From: Thermoleophilia bacterium
GTDB lineage: Bacteria > Actinomycetota > Thermoleophilia > Gaiellales > SKUG01
NCBI GenBank assembly: GCA_025964405.1
Contig: JAOPYW010000108.1
Coordinates: 1 to 7,996 of the forward strand
Length of the DNA stretch: 7,996 nt
Direction: 5' to 3'
Shown here: piece after piece, positions 1-5,799 of the stretch
Position numbering within the stretch: position 1 is the stretch's first letter
Layout of the letters: every line of letters begins with the position of its first letter
Made by a program: the position numbers and the translations under genes
Notes under the pieces: model-generated
The model's database searches: none
The model's input: the letters and a program-made list of their open reading frames with translations, nothing else
Told to the model about the DNA's origin: nothing

Positions 1-2
1 CG

Positions 3-896
3 ATGAGACACCTCGACACCCTCGAGGCCGAAGCGATCTACGTGCTGCGCGAGGTCGCCGCGTCGTTCCAGCGACCGGCCCTGCTGTTCAGTGGCGGCAA
101 GGATTCGATCGTGCTGCTGCGGCTCGCCGAGAAGGCATTCCGCCCGGCGCGGTTCCCCTTCCCGCTCCTGCACGTCGACACGGGCCACAATTTCCCGGAG
201 GTGATCGCCCACCGCGACCGCCTCGTCGAGCAGCTGGGGGAGCGGCTGCTCGTCGCGCGCGTGCAGGATTCGATCGACGCCGGGCGCGTCGTCGACGAGA
301 CCGGCGTGGGCGCATCGCGCAACCGCCTGCAGTCGGTGACGCTGCTCGATGCGATCGCCGAACACGGCTTCGACGCGGCGATCGGGGGAGCACGACGCGA
401 CGAGGAGCGGGCGCGCGCGAAGGAGCGCGTGCTCTCGGTGCGCGATGCGGCGGGGGCGTGGAACCCGCGCGCCCAGCGCCCCGAACCGTGGAACCTCTAC
501 AACACGCGGCTCGGCCGCGGGGAGCACGTGCGCGCCTTCCCGATCTCGAACTGGACCGAGCTCGACGTGTGGCGCTACATCCGGGCCGAGGGGCTCGAGC
601 TGCCGTCGATCTACTTCGCGCACGAACGCGAGGTCTTCCGCCGCTCGGGCATGCTGCACGCCGCGGTCGACGAGGTGGAGCGCACGCCCGAGGAAGCGGT
701 GTTCACGGCGAGCGTCCGGTTCCGCACGGTCGGTGACATGACCTGCACGGGTGCGGTCGCGAGCCATGCGGCGACGCTCGACGAGGTCGTCGCCGAGATC
801 GCCGCGACGCGGGTCTCCGAGCGCGGCGAGACCCGACTCGACGACCGCGCCGGCGAGGCTGCGATGGAAGACCGCAAGCGCGAGGGCTACTTCTGA
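3..896 (+). CDS. cysD: Sulfate adenylyltransferase small subunit (ATP sulfurylase, CysD)
   Basis: This is the catalytic subunit of ATP sulfurylase, which joins sulfate and ATP to give adenylyl sulfate (APS) plus pyrophosphate in the cytoplasm, with the CysN GTPase driving the reaction. The 297-residue product reads as CysD throughout. It has the PP-loop SGGKDS at residues 30-35, HVDTG at 57-61, GGARRDEER at 128-136, the family signature NWTELDVW at 183-190, and the typical C-terminal tail MEDRKREGYF. The length is close to the roughly 300 residues usual for the family, so the gene looks complete and intact. The ATG lies two bases from the window edge, so a slightly earlier start and the ribosome binding site cannot be checked. 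The stop codon overlaps the cysN start by one base (TGATG), indicating translational coupling in an operon. The promoter and any upstream sulfur genes lie outside the window. Confidence 0.96.
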   Translation: MRHLDTLEAEAIYVLREVAASFQRPALLFSGGKDSIVLLRLAEKAFRPARFPFPLLHVDTGHNFPEVIAHRDRLVEQLGERLLVARVQDSIDAGRVVDETGVGASRNRLQSVTLLDAIAEHGFDAAIGGARRDEERARAKERVLSVRDAAGAWNPRAQRPEPWNLYNTRLGRGEHVRAFPISNWTELDVWRYIRAEGLELPSIYFAHEREVFRRSGMLHAAVDEVERTPEEAVFTASVRFRTVGDMTCTGAVASHAATLDEVVAEIAATRVSERGETRLDDRAGEAAMEDRKREGYF

Positions 897-2728
897 TGGC
901 GCGCCAGGCAGCAGCTCCGCCGCACGACCCGGCCCAGGCGCCGACACGATTGCTGCGCATCGCGACGGCAGGCTCCGTCGACGACGGCAAGTCGACCCTG
1001 ATCGGGCGCCTCCTGCACGACTCGAGGTCGATCTTCGTCGACCAGCTCGCGCAGGTGGAGCTGGCCTCGCAGCGGCGCCACGGCGCGAGCGGCGCCGTCG
1101 ACCTCGCGCTCCTCACCGACGGGCTGCGCGCCGAGCGCGAGCAGGGCATCACCATCGACGTGGCCTACCGCTACTTCGCGACGCCACGGCGATCGTTCAT
1201 CATCGCCGACACGCCGGGGCACGTCAGCTACACCCGCAACATGGTGACCGGCGCCTCGACCGCCGACCTCGCCGTGGTGCTCGTCGATGCGCGGCATGGC
1301 ATCGTCGAACAGTCGCGGCGCCACGCCTGCATCTCGGCGCTGCTCGGCATCGGCCACGTCGTGCTCGCCGTGAACAAGCTCGACCTCGTGGGGTTCGACG
1401 AGGGTGTGTTCCGTGACATCGTTCGCACCTTCGGAGCCCTCGCCGACCAGCTCGGCATCGACCACGTGCAGGCGGTGCCGCTCTGCGCGCTCGACGGTGA
1501 CAACGTCGTCGACCGGAGCGCGCGCATGCCCTGGTACGACGGGCCGACGCTCCTCGAGCACCTCGAGGCCGTCGACGTCACCGCCGCGCGCGGCCCCGAG
1601 GATGCGGCCGCGGCCCGACTGCCCGTGCAGTGGGTGGTGCGGCCCGGCGCCGCAGATCCGCACGCCGACTACCGCGGCTACGCCGGGCAGGTGGCACGCG
1701 GCGTGCTGCGGCCCGGCGACGAGGTCGTGGTGCTCCCCGCGGGCACACGTACGAGCATCGCGTCGATCGACACCTGGAGCACCACGCTCGCCGCTGCCGG
1801 CACGGGCGAGGCCGTGACCGTGCGCCTCGCCGACGACGTCGACGTCGCGCGCGGCGACGTCATCGCTGCCGTGAGTGATCCGCCACGGGTCACGCGCACG
1901 CTCGAGGCCATGCTCAGCTGGATGCACGAACGGCCGCTCCGCGTCGATGCGCGCTACCGGTTCCAGCACGCCACCCACGCGGGTCGGCTCACCGTCACCG
2001 CCGTCGACCACCGCATCGACATCGCCACCCTCGCCATCGACCGCAGCGTCGACACCCTCGAGCTCAACGAGCTCGGGCACGTGCACCTCGAGGCCGCCGC
2101 GCCGATCGCGTGGGATCCGTACGCCGACAACCGCGCCCTCGGCAGCCTCATCCTCATCGACGAGGCCACCGGGGCCACAGTCGCCGCCGGCATGCTCCTC
2201 GCGGTCGACCAACCCGAATCGCTCGAGGCTGACCTCGCAACGCTCGCCCGCGTGCCGGCCGCGCACTCGCGCGCCGAACGCAGCGCCCTGCTCGGGCTGC
2301 GGGGCGCGACCGTCTGGCTCGCCGATGCCGATCGCGCCTATGCGCAGGTGCTGGCGTCGCTCCTCGTGCGTTCGCTCGTCGAGCGCGGGGTGCCGGCCAC
2401 CCTGCTCGCACCCGCCGACCCGGTGGTCGCGATCGACGGGGCGCCGCTCGACGCCGCGTCGGTCATGTCGCGACTCGCCGAGGCGGCGCGGCTCCTGGGT
2501 GATGCGGGGGTCGTGGCGGTCGTGGTCGCCGGGGGAGCGGCGGGCGCACTGCCACCGACGTTCGCGCGCGACGTGCACGACGACGCCGACGTCACCTTCC
2601 TCGACGTGACGGCGGTGCCGCGCACGGCTCCCCCCGGTGCCGACCTCGTGCTCGACGCGCCCGCGCCCGGCGACCAGCTGGCCCTCGTGCTCGCACTGCT
2701 GCGCGACGCCGGGGTGCTGACGGCCTGA
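896..2728 (+). CDS. cysN: Sulfate adenylyltransferase large subunit (CysN GTPase) fused to a degenerate APS-kinase (CysC) domain
   Basis: This is the regulatory GTPase subunit of ATP sulfurylase, partner of CysD. Residues 1 to about 455 are a complete EF-Tu-like GTPase. They show Walker A GSVDDGKS at 26-33, switch I GITID around T86, DTPGH at 105-109, NKLD at 160-163, then two beta-barrel domains. E. coli CysN ends near 475 residues, but this protein has 610. The extra part, from about residue 458, matches bifunctional CysNC/NodQ proteins in layout: RSALLGLRGATVWL at 462-475 is where APS kinase begins, followed by recognisable ERGVPATLL and LGDAGVVAVVVA stretches and a typical LVLDAP near the end. 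The kinase P-loop expected after ATVWL is absent, with ADADRAYAQ (476-484) in its place and no lysine. The DGDNxR substrate motif is replaced by APADPV. I therefore infer a working GTPase with a probably inactive kinase remnant. A GAGGG at 882-886, inside cysD, can serve as ribosome binding site. Confidence 0.95.
   Translation: MARQAAAPPHDPAQAPTRLLRIATAGSVDDGKSTLIGRLLHDSRSIFVDQLAQVELASQRRHGASGAVDLALLTDGLRAEREQGITIDVAYRYFATPRRSFIIADTPGHVSYTRNMVTGASTADLAVVLVDARHGIVEQSRRHACISALLGIGHVVLAVNKLDLVGFDEGVFRDIVRTFGALADQLGIDHVQAVPLCALDGDNVVDRSARMPWYDGPTLLEHLEAVDVTAARGPEDAAAARLPVQWVVRPGAADPHADYRGYAGQVARGVLRPGDEVVVLPAGTRTSIASIDTWSTTLAAAGTGEAVTVRLADDVDVARGDVIAAVSDPPRVTRTLEAMLSWMHERPLRVDARYRFQHATHAGRLTVTAVDHRIDIATLAIDRSVDTLELNELGHVHLEAAAPIAWDPYADNRALGSLILIDEATGATVAAGMLLAVDQPESLEADLATLARVPAAHSRAERSALLGLRGATVWLADADRAYAQVLASLLVRSLVERGVPATLLAPADPVVAIDGAPLDAASVMSRLAEAARLLGDAGVVAVVVAGGAAGALPPTFARDVHDDADVTFLDVTAVPRTAPPGADLVLDAPAPGDQLALVLALLRDAGVLTA
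2267..2725 (+). other. Degenerate APS-kinase-like (CysC) domain within CysN
   Basis: This sub-region of cysN encodes about residues 458-610. The linker-and-first-strand signature of CysC in CysNC fusions (RGATVWL) is kept, as are a helix resembling LxxxLVERGVPA, a segment resembling the RRVGEVARLFADAGVV helix-strand unit (MSRLAEAARLLGDAGVVAV), and a C-terminal ADLVLDAPAP. Missing are the P-loop GxSGxGKS, the DGDNxR motif, the SPYR-like strand end and the DPKGLY/lid segment. The remaining domain, about 150 residues, is shorter than the roughly 180-200 usual for CysC. The reading frame is intact, with no stop or frameshift, so it is presumably kept as protein, perhaps for folding or subunit contacts. 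That role is inference. Confidence 0.75.
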
Positions 2729-2942
2729 CGCGGTCGCCAGTTGTCTGCAGGTCGGCATGCACCTGCAAGGAATCTGCAAGGTGCAGCTCCCCCGGCGCAG
2801 GAAAGTCTGCCGGAGACTGTCGGGTGTAGTCGGACGAGGGTCAAAGGATCCAACCGAACTGCCGATGCGGTCCGGGTTGTGGTCTCCGCGAATGCGGGCA
2901 CCATGGATTCGGCCGTCTCGCTCGGCCCGTCGCCCGCATCTC
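2729..2942 (+). other. Non-coding gap between cysN and the MBL hydrolase with short inverted and direct repeats
   Basis: I see no convincing gene here. An open frame runs back from the hydrolase to 2757, but its translation is arginine-rich and unlike any domain. The stretch holds an inverted repeat TGCAGGT (2746-2752) / ACCTGCA (2761-2767) with an 8-base loop. It also holds a direct repeat CTGCAAGG at 2763-2770 and 2774-2781 (11-base spacing), a hairpin CCGGC (2792-2796) / GCCGG (2809-2813), and an overlapping alternative AGTCT (2804-2808) / AGACT (2814-2818). No T-run follows, so these are poor intrinsic terminators. No known riboswitch could be recognised. Confidence 0.5.
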
Positions 2943-3737
2943 ATGACGCACCTGCAGCTCACACCCATCGGTACGAGTCCCGCCTGGTACAACCACGGCG
3001 AGGCGAACAGTGGATTCCTGCTGGAGGTCGACGGTTTCCGCATCCTCGTCGACTGCGGCTCGGGCGTGATCGCGCGCTACCTCGACCTGTTCGGCACCGA
3101 CCGCCCGATCGACGCGATCGTGCTCAGCCACGTGCACGCCGACCACTGCTTCGACCTCGTGCCGCTCAAGTTCGGCATCGGCATCGGCCCCCTGGCCGAC
3201 TGGCGCCCGCAGCTCTGGCTGCCGCCCGGCGCGCCGGAGCGGCTCGCGCGGCTGGTCTCGGCGTGGGATGCCGACTTCTCGTTCTTCACCGACACCTTCG
3301 ACGTGCACGAGTTCGCACCCGGCACCGACTTCGCGCTCGGCGGCTGCTCGGTCAGCTCGCTCGAGGTGCCGCACTACGTGGAGAGCTTCGCGCTCCGCTT
3401 CGACCACGCCGCAGGCAGCTTCGGCTACACCGCCGACCTCGGGCCCACGCCGCACGTGGCGCCGTTCATGGCAGGCGTCGACGTGTTGCTCGCCGAAGCC
3501 GCACTGGCGGAGCACGCCGACCTCTCCGCCCCTGACCGTGGGCACATCACGGCGACCGAGGCCGGGCACGTCGCCGAGGCCGCCGGTGTCGGGCGCCTGT
3601 TGCTGACCCACGTGCCCGAGGAGCTCGGGTTCGAGCGTGCGGTGGCGGCCGCGGCCACGCAGTTCGCCGGCCCGGTCGACCTCGCCCGCAGCGGCGAGCT
3701 CGTTCCGGTCGCCCAGGTCATCCGCTCCGCCAGCTGA
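2943..3737 (+). CDS. MBL-fold metal-dependent hydrolase (ribonuclease Z-like superfamily)
   Basis: This is a 264-residue cytoplasmic protein with no signal peptide. It has the metallo-beta-lactamase fold signature SHVHADH at 62-68 (His63, His65, Asp67, His68). The other expected metal ligands follow at sensible positions: His144 (VPHYVESFALRF), Asp165 (GYTADLG) and His223 (LLLTHVPEE). An N-terminal GTSPAWYNHGEANSGFLLE with an LVDCGSG strand resembles the ElaC/RNase Z-like branch (COG1234 type), which includes tRNA 3'-processing enzymes and small-molecule hydrolases. The exosite insertion that marks true RNase Z is not evident, so the substrate is unknown. I chose ATG 2943 because homology-like sequence begins there, although no good Shine-Dalgarno precedes it. 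Starts further upstream (e.g. 2892 or 2757) would add arginine-rich sequence without domain character. The gene follows cysN by 214 bases, and nothing ties it functionally to sulfate activation. Confidence 0.88.
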   Translation: MTHLQLTPIGTSPAWYNHGEANSGFLLEVDGFRILVDCGSGVIARYLDLFGTDRPIDAIVLSHVHADHCFDLVPLKFGIGIGPLADWRPQLWLPPGAPERLARLVSAWDADFSFFTDTFDVHEFAPGTDFALGGCSVSSLEVPHYVESFALRFDHAAGSFGYTADLGPTPHVAPFMAGVDVLLAEAALAEHADLSAPDRGHITATEAGHVAEAAGVGRLLLTHVPEELGFERAVAAAATQFAGPVDLARSGELVPVAQVIRSAS

Positions 3738-3746
3738 CCGCCGCGC

Positions 3747-3773
3747 TTGCTGGTCGTTCGACGGGGGTAGCAC
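3747..3773 (+). promoter_or_regulatory. Possible promoter giving a leaderless or near-leaderless transcript for the secreted protein
   Basis: TTGCTG (3747-3752) and TAGCAC (3768-3773) resemble -35 and -10 boxes, but the 15-base spacer is short. The -10 lies 6 bases before the ATG at 3780, so transcription would start at or beside the start codon. The only purine-rich stretch that could act as a Shine-Dalgarno (GGGGG, 3763-3767) is 12 bases away and overlaps the spacer. Leaderless genes are common in Actinomycetota. The match is weak. Confidence 0.25.
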
Positions 3774-3779
3774 CTCGTC

Positions 3780-4346
3780 ATGGACCTTCGCGCCTACCGC
3801 ATCTCCGTCGCAGCACTCGCCTCGCTCCTGGTCGCCACCGCGGTCGCGGTGGCCGCAGCCACGCCGACGCCGGCGCCCGTGCATGCGACGGCCGGCGCGC
3901 AGCTCCAACGTGACACCTACGTGTCGAAGGGTTCCGGCACGGGCGGCAGTGACGGCATCCGTCGCGTGACGGGCTCCCTCGGACGCCTCACGAGCACGGC
4001 GCCCGCAGAGCCCAGCGACGCCTACGTCACCGTTGATTCGGCTGCACGCATCTCGGTCGACGACACGGGGGAGCTGCGGCTGGTCGCGAGCGTCGACGGC
4101 GTGGCGCGGCCGCTGGGCGTGCGGTTCCCGTACCAGGGCGTGCAGGCCGTGCGTCCGCACCGCAGCGGCGGCGAGCAGACCGTGACGGGGGCCTGGCTGC
4201 TCGCGAACGTGCCCGCCGGTGCGAGGGTCGTGGTCGAGCCCCGCCTCATCGTGGCCAATCAGCACCCCGTGCGCCAGGGCACGAGCGTCGTTGCGCTGCT
4301 CGGACCGGGCACGGTGTCGATCGAGTACGCGCGCGCCGCTGGTTGA
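3780..4346 (+). CDS. Small secreted protein of unknown function
   Basis: I do not recognise this 188-residue protein. The first 35 or so residues form a signal peptide or membrane anchor: a short basic start (MDLRAYR), a hydrophobic core from about residue 8 to 27 (ISVAALASLLVATAVAVAAA), then a Pro/Ala/Thr stretch ending in a plausible cleavage site near PVHA. After a Gly/Ser-rich linker, residues 75-185 alternate hydrophobic and polar residues in a pattern that suggests a small beta-sandwich (e.g. ISVDDTGELRLVASVDGV, ARVVVEPRLIVA, GTVSIEYA). There are no cysteines and no catalytic motif that I can see. It sits 42 bases after the MBL hydrolase and ends just before the rplJ promoter region. 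It could be co-transcribed with the hydrolase or have its own promoter. Secretion is well supported by sequence, but function cannot be assigned. Confidence 0.75.
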   Translation: MDLRAYRISVAALASLLVATAVAVAAATPTPAPVHATAGAQLQRDTYVSKGSGTGGSDGIRRVTGSLGRLTSTAPAEPSDAYVTVDSAARISVDDTGELRLVASVDGVARPLGVRFPYQGVQAVRPHRSGGEQTVTGAWLLANVPAGARVVVEPRLIVANQHPVRQGTSVVALLGPGTVSIEYARAAG

Positions 4347-4347
4347 G

Positions 4348-4361
4348 GCGCCGCGCGGCGC
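4348..4361. repeat. 14-bp perfect GC-only palindrome
   Basis: GCGCCGCGCGGCGC reads the same on both strands and starts two bases after the stop codon of the secreted-protein gene. It falls around the -35 position of the predicted rplJ promoter. It has no loop and no following T-run, so it is not a standard terminator. It could be a protein-binding site or simply a product of high GC content. Confidence 0.4.
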
Positions 4362-4378
4362 GCACGGGCGTCGATCTC

Positions 4379-4387
4379 TGGTATCGT
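4379..4387 (+). promoter_or_regulatory. Probable extended -10 promoter of rplJ-rplL
   Basis: TGGTATCGT is an extended -10 element: TG, one base, then TATCGT at 4382-4387, matching four of six TATAAT positions including the key first, second and sixth. No good -35 box is visible 16-18 bases upstream, which extended -10 promoters can tolerate. Transcription would begin near 4394, immediately before the conserved L10 leader core, which is where it is expected. Confidence 0.5.
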
Positions 4388-4393
4388 CCTCGA

Positions 4394-4460
4394 GCCGCTG
4401 AAGACAGTTGGTGACCTTCGGGTCAGAAGCTCGGGTCATCCCCGACGCCAGCCGAGGCCG
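4394..4460 (+). ncRNA. Ribosomal protein L10 leader (autoregulatory cis-RNA)
   Basis: The sequence has the L10-leader hallmarks: TGAAGACAGTTGG at the 5' side and CCAGCCGAGG at the 3' side. These can enclose a three-way junction. The closing helix is GTTGG (4407-4411) with CCAGC (4448-4452), including one G-U pair. The first arm is TGACC (4412-4416), a TTCG tetraloop, and GGTCA (4421-4425). The second arm is TCGGG (4431-4435) with CCCGA (4441-4445) around a 5-base loop. The unpaired GAAGAC and CGAGG sides form the kink-turn-like core that the L10(L12) complex binds in known leaders. Binding of surplus L10-L12 is expected to repress rplJ-rplL expression. Confidence 0.85.
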
Positions 4461-4596
4461 TGAACGAGAACGACGCGCCGCTCCCGATGCCCTGCATCGA
4501 CGAGCCTGCACGACGCTCCGCGCACCCTCGGTCTGCGCGTCGAGCATGTCTCGAACTCCTGACGCGACAGGTGCCCGTACTACCGCGAGGTACACC
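4461..4596 (+). promoter_or_regulatory. Remaining 5' untranslated region of rplJ with ribosome binding site
   Basis: About 136 bases separate the L10-binding core from the rplJ start. They contain a small hairpin TCGAG (4540-4544) / CTCGA (4550-4554) with a 5-base loop. The ribosome binding site GAGGT (4587-4591) lies 5 bases before the GTG at 4597 and supports that start. An open frame runs through the leader from 4408, but its translation has no L10 character before residue VNKEQKAA. I see no clear leader terminator, so control at the level of translation or by an unseen structure switch is possible. Confidence 0.6.
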
Positions 4597-5130
4597 GTGA
4601 ACAAGGAACAGAAGGCAGCAGTCGTCACGACGCTCACCAACCAGTTTGGTGAGACGAAGACGCTGTTCGTTGCCGACTACCGCGGGCTCGACATGCCCGA
4701 CATCACGGAGCTCCGCTCCAAGCTTCGAGACGCTGACGCAACGTTCAGCGTGGTGAAGAACACGCTTGCCCGCCGTGCCGCCAAGGATGCTGGCCTCGAC
4801 GCTGTCGCCGACCTGTTCGTCGGTCCCACCGCCGTTGCCTTCGCCCATGGAGATGCTGCTGCGGTCGCCAAGGCGCTCAAGGACTTTGCGAAGACCCGCA
4901 AGGACCTGCTCGAGCTCCGCGGTGGCCTCATGGACGGGGATCTCGTATCCGCCGCCCAGGTCAACGAGATCGCCGAGCTGCCGGCACGCGAGGTCATCCT
5001 CGCCATGCTGCTCAGCACGGTCGACGCCCCGGCGAGGACTCTCGTCGGCGCGATCAACGCACCCGCTCGCGACATCGTTGGCCTCCTCGGCAACTGGATC
5101 GCGAAGCGCGAAGAAGCCGGCGAGGCCTGA
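4597..5130 (+). CDS. rplJ: Large-subunit ribosomal protein L10 (uL10)
   Basis: L10 anchors the L7/L12 dimers to 23S rRNA and so forms the base of the ribosomal stalk that recruits translation GTPases. The 177-residue product starts VNKEQKAAVVTTL and carries the family's N-terminal core: ADYRGLDMPDITELRSKLR around residues 28-46, followed by SVVKNTLARRAAKDAG. The C-terminal helix that binds L12 dimers is represented by the PARDIVGLLGNWIAKREE end. Length is normal for bacterial L10. The GTG start is supported by GAGGT five bases upstream and by alignment of the N-terminus with the family. It is followed by rplL after 66 bases and is preceded by its autoregulatory leader. The usual upstream neighbours rplK and rplA are not next to it; a secreted-protein gene is there instead. 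Confidence 0.97.
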   Translation: MNKEQKAAVVTTLTNQFGETKTLFVADYRGLDMPDITELRSKLRDADATFSVVKNTLARRAAKDAGLDAVADLFVGPTAVAFAHGDAAAVAKALKDFAKTRKDLLELRGGLMDGDLVSAAQVNEIAELPAREVILAMLLSTVDAPARTLVGAINAPARDIVGLLGNWIAKREEAGEA

Positions 5131-5196
5131 GCCCCGTTCGTCAGTCAGTAACGACAGCACCACCCTCACTGTAAGAACCACCCAAGGAGCACCACC

Positions 5197-5574
5197 ATGA
5201 GCACCATTGAGACCATCGCCGAGTCACTCGACAAGTTGACCGTCCTCGAGGCCGTCGAGCTGCGCAAGCTGCTCGAAGAGCGCTGGGACGTCTCCGCTGC
5301 AGCACCGGTCGCCATGATGGCGGGCCCGGCCGGCGGCGCAGGCGGCGACGCAGCAGCCGAGAAGACCGACTTCGACGTCGAGCTGACCGCGGCCGGCGAC
5401 AAGAAGATCCAGGTCATCAAGGCCGTGCGCGAGATCACGGGCCTCGGCCTGAAGGAAGCCAAGGAGCTCGTCGACGGAGCCCCGAAGGTCATCAAGGAGG
5501 GCGTCAACAAGGACGAGGCCGACAAGCTCGTCGCGACGCTCGAAGAGGCCGGCGCCACCGTCACGCTCAAGTAA
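5197..5574 (+). CDS. rplL: Large-subunit ribosomal protein L7/L12 (bL12)
   Basis: L7/L12 is the multicopy stalk protein that recruits and stimulates EF-Tu, EF-G, IF2 and release-factor GTPases. The 125-residue product has all three expected parts. Residues 1 to about 33 form the dimerising N-terminal helices (ESLDKLTVLEAVELRKLLEE). A flexible Ala/Gly/Pro hinge lies around 40-55 (AAAPVAMMAGPAGGAGGDAA). The globular C-terminal domain from about 58 to 125 carries the strongly conserved factor-binding surface KIQVIKAVREITGLGLKEAK and the final GATVTLK. The start is well supported by AAGGAG (5184-5189), seven bases before the ATG. It is co-transcribed with rplJ, and the stronger ribosome binding site fits the need for several L12 copies per L10. 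A strong candidate terminator follows 55 bases after its stop. Confidence 0.98.
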   Translation: MSTIETIAESLDKLTVLEAVELRKLLEERWDVSAAAPVAMMAGPAGGAGGDAAAEKTDFDVELTAAGDKKIQVIKAVREITGLGLKEAKELVDGAPKVIKEGVNKDEADKLVATLEEAGATVTLK

Positions 5575-5629
5575 TTTCGAGCCCAGCGGTTGCGTGATCC
5601 TGCTCCTCGGAGCCGGGTCGCCGAACTCA

Positions 5630-5666
5630 GGAACGACCCCGGTTCATCGCGAACCGGGGTCGTTCC
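5630..5666 (+). terminator. Perfect 16-bp stem terminator after rplL
   Basis: GGAACGACCCCGGTTC (5630-5645) and GAACCGGGGTCGTTCC (5651-5666) are exact reverse complements around a 5-base loop ATCGC. The stem is long, uninterrupted and GC-rich, and it begins 55 bases after the rplL stop. It is followed only by a weak pyrimidine tract (GTCTTCC) rather than a T-run, as is common in high-GC bacteria. It should end most rplJ-rplL transcripts before the protease gene. Confidence 0.85.
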
Positions 5667-5743
5667 GTCTTCCGCGCCGACCCGCCCATGTGCATTCGGT
5701 TTGGATAGCGGCGCAATGCTTCAGCCCATGGGGTGGATGTCGA

Positions 5744-5749
5744 TAGCAT
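5744..5749 (+). promoter_or_regulatory. Weak candidate -10 element for the protease gene
   Basis: TAGCAT keeps the three most conserved -10 positions (T, A and final T) and lies between the rplL terminator and the protease start. The best -35 candidate is TTCAGC at 5720-5725 with an 18-base spacer, which is poor. A promoter is needed somewhere in 5667-5800 if the terminator works, but this particular match is tentative. Confidence 0.25.
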
Positions 5750-5799
5750 CGGGCACTGATTTCCCCGTGACCCACTCCAGACCCGATCGGCCAGCCTCC

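Noticed and set aside
2757..2942. N-terminal extension of the MBL hydrolase
   Set aside because: The frame is open but arginine-rich, adds no domain, and contains the hairpins and repeats described above.
2729..2942. Sulfur- or SAM-type riboswitch near the cys genes
   Set aside because: The location was tempting, but none of the conserved cores I know can be traced, and it lies after, not before, cysDN.
887..3043. Long open frame on the minus strand opposite cysN (718 codons)
   Set aside because: It is antisense to a clearly conserved GTPase, its translation is Arg/His/Gly/Val-rich without domain character, and long antisense frames are expected in GC-rich DNA.
4408..4596. N-terminal extension of L10 through the leader
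   Set aside because: It overlaps the L10-binding RNA, has no L10-like sequence, and GTG 4597 has a proper ribosome binding site.
2841..4640. Long minus-strand open frame spanning the MBL gene, secreted protein and L10 leader
   Set aside because: It crosses two genes and a structured RNA leader and shows no recognisable motifs, so it is a GC-driven shadow.
5590..5799. N-terminal extension of the serine protease
   Set aside because: It would run through the perfect rplL terminator and push the signal peptide about 70 residues inside the protein.
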